Shown one piece after another: positions 9,367 to 17,392 of a DNA stretch of 64,000 nucleotides. Below the pieces are notes generated by a model, which did not search any database, was not told the DNA's origin, and saw only the letters and a program-made list of their open reading frames with translations. How positions within the stretch are numbered: the stretch's first letter is position 1; the number at the start of each line of letters is the position of its first letter. This DNA is from Emergencia timonensis. Lineage in GTDB: Bacteria; Bacillota; Clostridia; Peptostreptococcales; Anaerovoracaceae. A program made the position numbers and the translations under genes. The stretch spans positions 1,178,001 through 1,242,000 of the forward strand of contig NZ_FLKM01000008.1 of assembly GCF_900086585.1 (NCBI RefSeq), in the 5' to 3' direction.

Positions 9367-10194
9367 ATGATAAAGGAAAAAACAGAAAACTATCAGCTGC
9401 ACAGGGAAGGTGAAAGGCAATATCTAACCTTTTTGCAGCTAGATAAGTATAAGGAACTAAAGCATTTGTTCACCACACGCCACGGGGGTGTAAGTGAGGG
9501 ACATTGTGCCAGCTGGAATTTCGGGGAACGACATCTGGACACAGCGGAGAATATTTTACAAAACTACGAAATTCTCGGGCAGGCGCTGGGTGCGGGCACT
9601 GACCAGATGGTGACGTCAGCCCAGACCCATACCACCAACATCAAGGTGGTGACAGGGGCAGATCGGGGTAAAGGCGTCATCAGGGACAGAGACTATACAG
9701 ACATTGACGGCTTAGTGACAGATGAACGAAATATCGCCATCATTACGGGACACGCGGACTGCAACGCTATCTTTTTCTTTGATCCAGTCAAACAGGTTAT
9801 CGGCCTGGCTCATTCGGGCTGGAGGGGAACCCTGGCAGGCATCGGTACAGCCATGATTTTGAAAATGGAGCAAGAGTATGGCTGCGGCCCATCGGACATC
9901 ATAGCTGGTATCGGTCCGTCTCTGTGTCAGGACTGTTTTGAGGTGGATGAGGACGTGGCGCAGGCTTTTCTTGAAGCTGATGAGGGGAATCGGCAATTCT
10001 GTGAACGGCGGGGCTGTAAGACCCATATCGATCTGAAAGGGATCATCCGCCGTGATCTGCATGCTGCGGGTCTGAAACCAGGGAATTTGTCGGATATGGA
10101 GCTCTGTACCAAATGCAATAAGGAGATGTTTTTCTCCCATCGGGGTCATCAGGGAAGGCGAGGTCTCATGGTCGCGGCGATGATGCTGGTGTGA
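9367..10194 (+). CDS. pgeF: Polyphenol oxidase / laccase-domain protein, PgeF (YfiH) family
   Basis: Member of the multicopper-polyphenol-oxidase-like fold family, members of which act as purine nucleoside phosphorylases or adenosine deaminases, or in peptidoglycan editing (PgeF of E. coli). Seen here: TRHGGVSEG near residue 38, the metal-site motif HADCNAIFFFDP near residue 133, then LAHSGWRGTLAGI, plus GIGPSLCQDCFEVDEDV. 275 aa is normal length. AGGGGAGG precedes the ATG. The next gene starts 43 bases on. Family assignment is firm; the physiological reaction in this organism is not determined by the sequence. Confidence 0.88.
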   Translation: MIKEKTENYQLHREGERQYLTFLQLDKYKELKHLFTTRHGGVSEGHCASWNFGERHLDTAENILQNYEILGQALGAGTDQMVTSAQTHTTNIKVVTGADRGKGVIRDRDYTDIDGLVTDERNIAIITGHADCNAIFFFDPVKQVIGLAHSGWRGTLAGIGTAMILKMEQEYGCGPSDIIAGIGPSLCQDCFEVDEDVAQAFLEADEGNRQFCERRGCKTHIDLKGIIRRDLHAAGLKPGNLSDMELCTKCNKEMFFSHRGHQGRRGLMVAAMMLV

Positions 10195-10237
10195 TCCACC
10201 AAAACGATATTTCAAATTAGAAGAAAGGCGCTGTTAG

Positions 10238-10837
10238 ATGATAGAATATGGAATAACGGAAATGGATTATATCTCTGCCAAAGATCCAGTCATGAAAGAA
10301 TTGGTCGCACACTTTGGCCATATGGGCGGCGGTGAGAGAAACGACGTCTTTGCGTCTTTGGTCAGCAGTATCGTGGGTCAGATGCTCTCTAACAAAGTCG
10401 CCGACGTGATTGACGGCAGGCTGCGGCAGATGGTGGGGGATTACACGCCGGAGCTGATTTTGCAGAAGAGCGTAGAGGAGATCAAAGGATGCGGCATGTC
10501 CCAGCGAAAGGCGGAATACATCAGAGGGCTGGCAGCGGACGTATTGGATGGTAAGTATGATTTCATTTTGCTGCAGGATATGAATGACGAAGAAGTGGTC
10601 AAATATCTGATGCAGATCAGAGGCGTGGGACGTTGGACCGCGGAAATGATTGCGGAGTTCACCCTGGGCAGGCTGAACATTTTCAGCTTTGATGATGTGG
10701 CTTTGCAGAATGGCATTAAAAAAGCCCACGGTTATAAGACGCTGAGTAAGCAGAGATTTGAGCGGCTGCGGAAAAAGTATTACCCCTTTGCTTCCGTCGC
10801 ATCGCTGTATTATTACGCCATTAATGATGAAAAATGA
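10238..10837 (+). CDS. DNA-3-methyladenine glycosylase II-like HhH-GPD protein
   Basis: Base-excision repair glycosylase that removes alkylated purines. The 199-residue protein carries the helix-hairpin-helix and GPD segment MQIRGVGRWTAEMIAEFTLGRLNIFSFDD (residues ~127-155); the final aspartates supply the expected catalytic residue. It lacks the extra N-terminal domain of E. coli AlkA, as in many clostridial homologues. It lies 43 bases after pgeF, probably on the same transcript. AGAAAGGCG provides the ribosome site. Confidence 0.85.
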   Translation: MIEYGITEMDYISAKDPVMKELVAHFGHMGGGERNDVFASLVSSIVGQMLSNKVADVIDGRLRQMVGDYTPELILQKSVEEIKGCGMSQRKAEYIRGLAADVLDGKYDFILLQDMNDEEVVKYLMQIRGVGRWTAEMIAEFTLGRLNIFSFDDVALQNGIKKAHGYKTLSKQRFERLRKKYYPFASVASLYYYAINDEK

Positions 10838-10847
10838 AGATTATATT

Positions 10848-10876
10848 TTGCTATCCCATGGCAGATGTGTTAGAAT
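10848..10876 (+). promoter_or_regulatory. Sigma-A type promoter before shikimate-kinase-like gene
   Basis: TTGCTA, a 17-base spacer and TAGAAT, 36 bases before the start of the next gene. Confidence 0.5.
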
Positions 10877-10911
10877 AGAGGCTGTGACTAAAAAATAAGA
10901 GGTACGAATAG

Positions 10912-11403
10912 ATGAGAAACGTTATTTTAGTTGGAATGCCGGCCTGCGGTAAAAGCACCATAGGTGTCGTGCTGGCAAAGACCATGAACAAAGGGTTTGT
11001 GGATACAGACATCCTGATCCAGCAGGCAGAGAGCAGAACCCTGCAGGAAATCATCGACCAAGAGGGCAACGATTATTTCCACCACGTCGAAGAGCGGGTC
11101 CTCCTGGACTTTGATGGAGAAGACTATGTGGTAGCAACGGGCGGCAGCGCCATCTACTTTGATCGGGCCATGGACAAGTTCAAGGAAAAGGGCGTTGTGG
11201 TTTACATCAAAGTCTCCCTGGATACCATCTTAGAGAGGCTGAACAATATAAAGTCCAGAGGCGTCACATTGGAAAAGGGGCAGACTATCGCAGACCTGTA
11301 TGCGCAGAGAATCCCACTGTACGAGAAACATGCAGGTGTCATCATCGAAGCCGACGGCCTCAGCGTAGAAGAAGTTGTAGAGAAAATTATTGAATTAGTA
11401 TAA
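10912..11403 (+). CDS. Shikimate kinase family protein
   Basis: Small P-loop kinase (163 aa) with Walker A GMPACGKST (residues ~7-15), the shikimate-site region FVDTDILIQQ (~30), an Arg-containing HHVEERVLLDF and ATGGSAIYF. Classical AroK has GGG where this has GGS. The LID region is short. It phosphorylates shikimate in chorismate synthesis if it is a true AroK. No other aromatic-pathway genes are nearby; in this position, next to an ABC-F gene, it may have been recruited to another small substrate. It has its own promoter and is 15 bases from the following gene. Confidence 0.75.
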   Translation: MRNVILVGMPACGKSTIGVVLAKTMNKGFVDTDILIQQAESRTLQEIIDQEGNDYFHHVEERVLLDFDGEDYVVATGGSAIYFDRAMDKFKEKGVVVYIKVSLDTILERLNNIKSRGVTLEKGQTIADLYAQRIPLYEKHAGVIIEADGLSVEEVVEKIIELV

Positions 11404-11418
11404 AGGAGCAGGAAATTA

Positions 11419-13005
11419 GTGATAGATGTAGTGAACGTGAGCCTGAATTTCAGCGGGCAGACACTTTTTAAAGATGTAGATCTCAAATTTACGCCGGGCA
11501 ACTGCTACGGCATAATCGGCGCCAACGGAGCGGGCAAGTCCACCTTCCTGCGCATTCTCTCAGGGGAGCTGGAGCCGACCACAGGGAATGTATCCATCAA
11601 GAAAGGCGTCAGAATGTCGGTCCTCAAACAGGACCATTTTGAATACGACGAATATACGGTTCTCGATACCGTCATCATGGGCAACCAGCGTCTCTACGAC
11701 GTGATGAAGGAAAAAGATGCCATCTATATGAAGGAAGATTTTAACGACGAGGACGGTATCAAAGCGGCGGAGCTGGAAGCGGAGTTTGCCGAGATGAATG
11801 GCTGGGAAGCGGAATCCGATGTCAGCCGCCTGATTCAGGGGCTGGGGCTTTCCAATGACATTTTGTACAGCCAGATGGGCAGCCTGAGCGGTAAAGAGAA
11901 GGTCAAAGTGCTGCTGGCACAGGCGCTCTTCGGCAATCCTGGCATCATCCTTCTGGACGAGCCGACCAACCATCTGGACATCAAAGCTGTCAACTGGCTG
12001 GAGGATTTTTTGATGGAGTACGAGGGCACGGTCATCGTGGTTTCCCACGACAGACATTTCCTCAATACGGTCTGCACCAACATCGTGGACGTGGACTACG
12101 GCAAGATCAAAATGTTCGTCGGCAATTACGAGTTCTGGTACGAATCCAGCCAGATGATTCAGAAGATGGTCAAGGACCAGAACAAGAAAAGCGAAGACAA
12201 GATCAAGGAACTGCAGGCCTTCATCCAGCGGTTCTCTGCCAATAAATCAAAATCGAAGCAGGCAACCAGCCGTCGTAAGCTGCTGGACAAGCTGACGGTG
12301 GAGGAGATGCCGTCGTCATCAAGGCGTTATCCTTTTGTGGGCTTTAACATGGATCGCGAAGCCGGCAAGGATATTTTGATCGTCGAGGGAATTTCAAAGA
12401 CCATCGACGACGTCAAAGTGCTGGATAACGTTTCTTTCCGCGTCAACAAAGGGGACAAGATCGCTTTTGTCGGTGAAAACGAAATTGCCAATACCACCCT
12501 GTTCAAGATCATCATGGGCGAACTGGAGCCGGACGAGGGCAGTTACAAATGGGGCGTAACCATCACGTCTTCTTACTTCCCGATGGACAACTCGGAGTAT
12601 TTCAACGGCTGCACCCTGAATCTGGTGGACTGGCTCAGTCAGTATACTTCAGAGACCACGGAGTCCTTTATGAGAGGTTTCCTGGGCAGGATGCTCTTCT
12701 CCGGCGACGACGTGTACAAAGAGGTGCAGGTGCTGTCGGGCGGAGAGAAGGTCCGCTGCATGCTGTCCCGCATGATGCTTTACGGCTCCAACGTGCTGGT
12801 GCTGGATCAGCCGACCAACCATCTGGATCTGGAATCCATCACAGCGGTCAACGAGGGGCTGATGAATTTCAAAGGGAATGTGCTCTTCGCATCCCACGAC
12901 CACGAGTTCATCCAGACCATCGCCAACCGAATCATCGAGTTTAAGACCGATGGAACCATGGTGGACAGACTGGGAACATACGATGAGTATATAGAAGAGA
13001 ATTAA
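11419..13005 (+). CDS. ABC-F family ATPase with degenerate second Walker A
   Basis: Soluble twin-ATPase of the ABC-F class (ribosome-associated translation factors), 528 aa. Domain 1 has an intact Walker A (GANGAGKST, residues ~34-42), signature LSGKEKVKV and Walker B IILLDEPTNHLD. A charged linker of the P-site tRNA interaction type follows (residues ~250-300). Domain 2 has the signature LSGGEKVRCML and Walker B VLVLDQPTNHLD, but its Walker A reads GENEIANTT (~352-360), so the invariant lysine is missing. Start is GTG with AAGGAGC. It is nearest to the YbiT-like group. Whether it protects ribosomes or acts in resistance cannot be told. Confidence 0.88.
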   Translation: MIDVVNVSLNFSGQTLFKDVDLKFTPGNCYGIIGANGAGKSTFLRILSGELEPTTGNVSIKKGVRMSVLKQDHFEYDEYTVLDTVIMGNQRLYDVMKEKDAIYMKEDFNDEDGIKAAELEAEFAEMNGWEAESDVSRLIQGLGLSNDILYSQMGSLSGKEKVKVLLAQALFGNPGIILLDEPTNHLDIKAVNWLEDFLMEYEGTVIVVSHDRHFLNTVCTNIVDVDYGKIKMFVGNYEFWYESSQMIQKMVKDQNKKSEDKIKELQAFIQRFSANKSKSKQATSRRKLLDKLTVEEMPSSSRRYPFVGFNMDREAGKDILIVEGISKTIDDVKVLDNVSFRVNKGDKIAFVGENEIANTTLFKIIMGELEPDEGSYKWGVTITSSYFPMDNSEYFNGCTLNLVDWLSQYTSETTESFMRGFLGRMLFSGDDVYKEVQVLSGGEKVRCMLSRMMLYGSNVLVLDQPTNHLDLESITAVNEGLMNFKGNVLFASHDHEFIQTIANRIIEFKTDGTMVDRLGTYDEYIEEN

Positions 13006-13015
13006 ATAAAGCAGC

Positions 13016-13042
13016 AGAGGCAGATTGGGTCTGCCTCTTTTT
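13016..13042 (+). terminator. Rho-independent terminator after ABC-F gene
   Basis: AGAGGCAGA / TCTGCCTCT perfect nine-base-pair stem, five-base loop, followed by T run. Confidence 0.9.
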
Positions 13043-13315
13043 GTATGGAAGTAAAGACAGTTCGGCGAACGCATGAACAAATTGCGCGCCTTCATTATTC
13101 GAAAAACAGGTTATTATGGCGCAATACGCTGTCCGATCCCGCATTCGAGCCTTCATTTTTAATTTTTTTAAATTTACTTGCGCTACTCCCTTTGCAAGAC
13201 ACACGAAAAACAAGCAAATCTGTCTTTTTCGTTGATCGTCAGGGCAATTTAAGAGACTACGGGCTTTTTAATGGAAAATAGTGGATATATATTCGTGCTG
13301 AATTTATGAAACGCG
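13043..13315. other. Non-coding flank with GCGCCTTCATT motifs
   Basis: No convincing gene. Two CCTTCATT-containing segments (about 13085 and 13145) have counterparts in inverted orientation on the other side of the insertion element (about 14720 and 14785), at nearly the same mutual distance. Confidence 0.4.
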
Positions 13316-13323
13316 CAAGTAGT
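13316..13323. repeat. Target-site duplication, left copy (CAAGTAGT)
   Basis: Eight-base direct repeat identical to 14699-14706, flanking the insertion element. Eight bases is the usual duplication length for IS256-family elements. Confidence 0.9.
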
Positions 13324-13352
13324 AGTCAAGTCCAAATTTGTGTGTAAATTAA
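13324..13352. repeat. IS256 element terminal inverted repeat, left
   Basis: Aligned with the reverse complement of 14670-14698 over 29 bases, with strongest identity in the inner 11 bases (GTGTAAATTAA) and in the outer AGTC. Confidence 0.8.
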
Positions 13353-13405
13353 TATCGGTATATGCAGGCGGCATTTGCCGCCTGCGAAGTTAACAACACT
13401 ACAGC

Positions 13406-14635
13406 TTATCGGGCTGTAAGCTTCTTCATTTCATAATACTCCGTCATATCAAAGAGCTTCTGCGATGATGACCAGTCATTGTGGTCGTCAAGCAGGACGG
13501 CGCCTATCAGCCTGAGGGCAGACTCACGATTCGGGAAGATCCCGATGACCTTCTCCCTCCTGCGTATCTCCCGGTTCTCCCTCTCGATGATGTTGCCCGT
13601 CCTCAGTGAAACCCTGTATTTGCTGGGGAGGTTCATCACCGCCATCGCGTCCTCGAAGCCCTCGCTCAGCAGCTCCACTGCCTTTCCTGCCACATCCGCA
13701 TAATCTGCAATGATCGAGTCCCTCTTCCCGCGTGCCATCTTTATGCTGGGTGCGGTGAACATCTCGCGCAGCTCGCTTGACAGGCCCTGCTGGTATTTCT
13801 TTGGCGTGGCGTCCATCAGGCTGCGCAGGAAATGGACCTGGCACCTCTGCCACGTGCTCCCCTCGAAGCTTTCCCCGGCAGCCTTCCGCAGCCCCTTGTG
13901 CGCATCGGAGACCACCATGTCCACCCCCGACAGGCCCCTGTCCTTCAGTCCTGTGAAGAAGTCCCTCCATGTCCCTTCCGTCTCCGCCCCGCATACGTCA
14001 AATCCCAGGACCTCCTTGCGGCCGCCCGGATTGATCCCCACTGCGATGAGCACCGCCTTGGAAACGATGCGCTGTTCCTCCCGCACCTTTATGTAGATTG
14101 CATCCGCCATGACGAACGGGCAGCTGGTGCCAAGGGGCCTGTCACGGAATTTCTTCACTGGCCCGTCAAGCTCCCGGCACATTTCCGAGACGGCTGATTT
14201 TGAGAAGGATTCGCCGCACAGCTGCTGGGTTATCTTCTGCACGTTGCGCGTCGAGACACCCTGGACCACCATCTCCATCATGGAAAGGATCAGGCCCTGC
14301 TCATTCCGCTTGTACTGGTCAAAAAGGACCGTTTTGAAGGGGAGGTCCCTGTGCCTGGGCACTTCCAGCTGGATCTTCCCGATCCTTGTCGTAAGGCTTC
14401 GTATACGGGTCCCGTTCCTGTAATCACTGCGTCCGTCGCTGCGTTCATAGCGCTCAGCGCCCAGCTGCTGCCTTGATTCGGCCAGCAGGGTCTGGTTCAG
14501 GATTTCCTCCATGATTTTTGCAAAGGCCTCTTCCTTCGAATCTTTAAAAAGTCCTACCAAAAAATCGTATTCTAGTGTAAAATTAATCTGAGCCATATCT
14601 ATTACCTCCGGTTTTGTTTTTGTCGTTATTAACAT
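13406..14635 (-). CDS. IS256 family (Mutator-like) transposase
   Basis: 409-residue DDE transposase. Recognisable landmarks are RYERSDGRSDYRNGTRIRSL (N-terminal), PFVMADAIYIKVRE carrying the first catalytic aspartate (~175), DMVVSDAHKGLRKA with the second (~245), WQRCQVHFLRSLMDATPKK, and the C-terminal ERENREIRRREKVIGIFPN containing the catalytic glutamate. Length is typical (about 400 aa). Codon use is richer in C/G at third positions than many neighbours, consistent with mobility. Confidence 0.95.
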   Translation of the reverse strand: MLITTKTKPEVIDMAQINFTLEYDFLVGLFKDSKEEAFAKIMEEILNQTLLAESRQQLGAERYERSDGRSDYRNGTRIRSLTTRIGKIQLEVPRHRDLPFKTVLFDQYKRNEQGLILSMMEMVVQGVSTRNVQKITQQLCGESFSKSAVSEMCRELDGPVKKFRDRPLGTSCPFVMADAIYIKVREEQRIVSKAVLIAVGINPGGRKEVLGFDVCGAETEGTWRDFFTGLKDRGLSGVDMVVSDAHKGLRKAAGESFEGSTWQRCQVHFLRSLMDATPKKYQQGLSSELREMFTAPSIKMARGKRDSIIADYADVAGKAVELLSEGFEDAMAVMNLPSKYRVSLRTGNIIERENREIRRREKVIGIFPNRESALRLIGAVLLDDHNDWSSSQKLFDMTEYYEMKKLTAR

Positions 14636-14669
14636 TTTAACCGATTTAATAGATATGTGCTCTATTTTT

Positions 14670-14698
14670 TTAATTTACACCATTATACAGACTCTATC
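14670..14698. repeat. IS256 element terminal inverted repeat, right
   Basis: Partner of 13324-13352. The transposase promoter probably lies just inside this end, as transcription runs leftward. Confidence 0.8.
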
Positions 14699-14706
14699 CA
14701 AGTAGT
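14699..14706. repeat. Target-site duplication, right copy (CAAGTAGT)
   Basis: Exact copy of 13316-13323. Confidence 0.9.
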
Positions 14707-14853
14707 GAATAATAATTTGCGAATGAAGGCGCATTGGTTTACAATAATCAAAAAAACCGCCAGAAACAAACAGAAAAGTGAAAATGAAGGCGCGTCAGTT
14801 GCCGCCCCCCTTGCTTTTAAGCAAAGTTACAGTGGAAGTCTTGTCGATTTCCC

Positions 14854-14882
14854 TTGAAGTGACCTGTCCGATAGATTATAAT
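14854..14882 (+). promoter_or_regulatory. Sigma-A type promoter for xpaC-telA
   Basis: TTGAAG, 17 bases, TATAAT. It lies 38 bases before the first gene of the pair. Confidence 0.65.
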
Positions 14883-14919
14883 AAACGAAAGAATAGCAAC
14901 TCTATTAGGAGATAAATGA

Positions 14920-16149
14920 ATGAAATATAATTGGGATTTGGATAATTTAGGAGAGAATATCAAGCGTAGCGTCCAGGATGCTGTGGATACAAAGGATTTT
15001 GGATGTCTTAATCAGACCATACGCAATACCATCAACAGCGCTTTCGGCGGAGCCATGGAGAGCACGAGGCCGCCGGACATCGACCTGGGAACTGGCGCGT
15101 CGTCTGGGCGCAGGAGCTATGAACACAGAAAGCAGGAACCGAATGACTATAAGGCGAGGACGGTAACTCCGGTGAATACAGCGCTATATACGGGCACTGC
15201 AGGAAAGAAAGCCTTTGCCATCTCTCTGATGGCGGTGGGATATAGCATGGGGGCGATTACAGCGCTGGCATTTCTGGCAGCAGCGGTATCTTCAACCATG
15301 GTCGGCGGCAGCCTGCTTCATGTGGCGCTCAGTACATTAGGTGCGCTGATTGTGCCTTTTGCGGCTATGGCTGTGGTCGGTACGCGCCGCCTGGGGAGAG
15401 TCAAGCGGTTCCAACTGTATTTGAATACGATCAAAGGCGAGCAGTACTGTAATGTAAAGGACTTGGCCAAGCGCATCATGAAGCCGGACAAGTATGTAGT
15501 AAAAGATTTACATTGGATGTTGAAGAACATGTGGTTTCTGCAGGGTCATCTGGATGACAAAGATACCTGTCTGATGACCACGGACAGCGCATATCAGGAA
15601 TACCGCAGACTGATGCGTCAGCGGGAGGAACAGCAGAAGGCGGAATCCGAAAGGGCAGCGGCGGCAGCAGAAGCGGAGCGCGGCAGAAAACAATCTATGG
15701 ACCCACAGGTGCTCTCTATTATCGAAAAAGGAAATGAATTCATCAAAAAGATACGCGCCTGCAACGACGCCATACCGGGTGAAGAGGTATCGGCAAAGAT
15801 TTTCCGCATGGAGACTTTGACGAGAAGAATTTTTGCCCGCGTGGAAGAAGAGCCAGATACGGTGAGTGATATCAGGAGACTGATGGAATACTATCTTCCG
15901 ACAGCCGTAAAGCTGCTGGAGGCTTACAAGGATTTAGACGCGCAGCCGGTACAGGGTGAAAATATCATCTCCTCCAAGCGAGAGATTGAGGAGACTTTAG
16001 ACACGTTGAACGGGGCTTTTGAAGTTTTGCTGGACGATATGTTCCAGGATACGGCGTGGGACGTATCTTCAGATGTTTCCGTGCTGAAGACCATGCTGGC
16101 ACAGGAGGGATTAACCGAAAAGGATTTTAAAACAGGAGGAAGAGGATGA
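14920..16149 (+). CDS. XpaC-like membrane protein (5-bromo-4-chloroindolyl phosphate hydrolysis family)
   Basis: 409-residue protein with a polar N-terminus, two hydrophobic segments around residues 95-155, and a long cytoplasmic coiled-coil-prone C-terminal half (charged, Ala/Glu-rich near 225-250). This layout and the adjacent telA gene match XpaC/TelA pairs in Firmicutes, named for phosphatase-like activity on an indolyl phosphate dye; true function is not established. AGGAGA precedes the ATG. Its end overlaps the next gene by four bases (ATGA), indicating coupling. Confidence 0.75.
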   Translation: MKYNWDLDNLGENIKRSVQDAVDTKDFGCLNQTIRNTINSAFGGAMESTRPPDIDLGTGASSGRRSYEHRKQEPNDYKARTVTPVNTALYTGTAGKKAFAISLMAVGYSMGAITALAFLAAAVSSTMVGGSLLHVALSTLGALIVPFAAMAVVGTRRLGRVKRFQLYLNTIKGEQYCNVKDLAKRIMKPDKYVVKDLHWMLKNMWFLQGHLDDKDTCLMTTDSAYQEYRRLMRQREEQQKAESERAAAAAEAERGRKQSMDPQVLSIIEKGNEFIKKIRACNDAIPGEEVSAKIFRMETLTRRIFARVEEEPDTVSDIRRLMEYYLPTAVKLLEAYKDLDAQPVQGENIISSKREIEETLDTLNGAFEVLLDDMFQDTAWDVSSDVSVLKTMLAQEGLTEKDFKTGGRG

Positions 16150-17291
16150 CAGAGGATTTTAAAGATATACAGGAGAAGCCGACGCTGACATTGGACCCGT
16201 TTCAGGAGACAGCAGTTCCAAAGGCCGAATTTCCGGCGATGCAGGAGGAGCCGGAGATGGACGAAACCGTTTTGTCAGAGGAAGAACGGCAGATGGCGGA
16301 GCAATTTGCACAGCAGATTGACCTGACGGATTCTTCCATGATTTTGCAGTACGGCATCGGTACCCAGAAAAAGATGGCGGATTTCTCCGAGTCGGCGCTG
16401 GAAAACGTGCGGACAAAGGATCTGGGCGAGATTGGAAACCTGCTCAGCGGAGTGGTTTCCGAACTCAAGAACTTTGACGAGGAAGAAGAAAAGGGATTCC
16501 TGGGCTTTTTCAAAAAACAGAGCAATAAGATTCAGAATATGAAAATCAAATATGCCAAGACGGAGGCCAATATCAACCAGATCTGTCAGGTGTTAGAAAA
16601 CCATCAGGTGCAGCTCATGAAGGATATCGCACTGCTTGACAAGATGTACGATTTGAACCGAACCTACTTTAAGGAACTGACCATGTACATCATCGCCGGT
16701 AAGAAAAAGCTGAAGGAGGTCAGAGAGGGTCAGCTTCAGGTGATGCTGGCAAAGGCGCAGCAGTCCGGTCTGGCAGAAGACGCACAGGCGGCGAGAGACC
16801 TTGACTCTATGTGCCAGCGTTTTGAGAAAAAGATTCACGATCTGGAACTGACCAGGATGATCTCCATTCAGACGGCGCCGCAGATCAGGCTGGTGCAGGG
16901 CAACGATACGGTAATGACAGAAAAAATCCAGTCTACTCTGGTAAACACCATTCCTCTTTGGAAAAGCCAGATGGTTCTGGCCTTAGGTGTCGCTCATTCG
17001 ACCCAGGCGGCAAAGGCGCAGCGCGAGGTTACGGATATGACCAATGAGCTGCTGAAAAAGAATGCGGAGACTTTGAAGATGGCTACAGTGGAAACTGCCA
17101 AAGAGTCTGAGCGAGGCATCGTCGATATCGAGACCCTCAAAGCGACCAACCAGTCTCTGATTTCCACCCTGGATGAAGTGATGAACATACAGGAAGAAGG
17201 CCGCCGCAAACGTCAGGAGGCGGAGGTTGAAATCACCAGGCTGGAGGCAGAATTGAAGGACAAAATGCTGCAGATCAACAGTCAGAGGTAA
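16146..17291 (+). CDS. Toxic anion resistance protein, TelA family
   Basis: 381-residue, mostly alpha-helical protein with family landmarks: GFLGFFKKQSNKIQNMKIKY (~120-140), NRTYFKELTMYIIAGKKKL (~168-186), and IQTAPQIRLVQGNDTVMTEKIQSTLVNTIPLWKSQM (~240-275). TelA proteins are linked to tellurite and cell-envelope-antibiotic tolerance, mechanism unknown. It overlaps xpaC by four bases and is followed by a terminator, so the two genes form a closed operon. No membrane helix seen. Confidence 0.88.
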   Translation: MTEDFKDIQEKPTLTLDPFQETAVPKAEFPAMQEEPEMDETVLSEEERQMAEQFAQQIDLTDSSMILQYGIGTQKKMADFSESALENVRTKDLGEIGNLLSGVVSELKNFDEEEEKGFLGFFKKQSNKIQNMKIKYAKTEANINQICQVLENHQVQLMKDIALLDKMYDLNRTYFKELTMYIIAGKKKLKEVREGQLQVMLAKAQQSGLAEDAQAARDLDSMCQRFEKKIHDLELTRMISIQTAPQIRLVQGNDTVMTEKIQSTLVNTIPLWKSQMVLALGVAHSTQAAKAQREVTDMTNELLKKNAETLKMATVETAKESERGIVDIETLKATNQSLISTLDEVMNIQEEGRRKRQEAEVEITRLEAELKDKMLQINSQR

Positions 17292-17335
17292 AAACAATCG
17301 GATTAGGAATCGGAAATCTATCGGATTGAAAACAA

Positions 17336-17366
17336 GAGCCGCTCACGGGAAACCGGAGCGGCTTTT
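17336..17366 (+). terminator. Rho-independent terminator after telA
   Basis: AGCCGCTC / GAGCGGCT stem with T tail, 45 bases after telA and between convergent genes. Confidence 0.85.
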
Positions 17367-17392
17367 AAAATGGATGCTATTAATGACATGCA

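Larger units (their letters stand above)
13324..14698 (-). mobile_element. IS256-family insertion sequence, complete, 1375 bp
   Basis: Bounded by an 8-bp duplication (CAAGTAGT) and by imperfect 29-base terminal inverted repeats that share the inner block GTGTAAATTAA. It contains a single full-length transposase gene read on the minus strand. Both ends, the gene and the duplication are intact, so insertion was probably recent and the element may be active. It landed between the ABC-F terminator and the XpaC/TelA operon and broke no gene that I can see. Confidence 0.93.
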
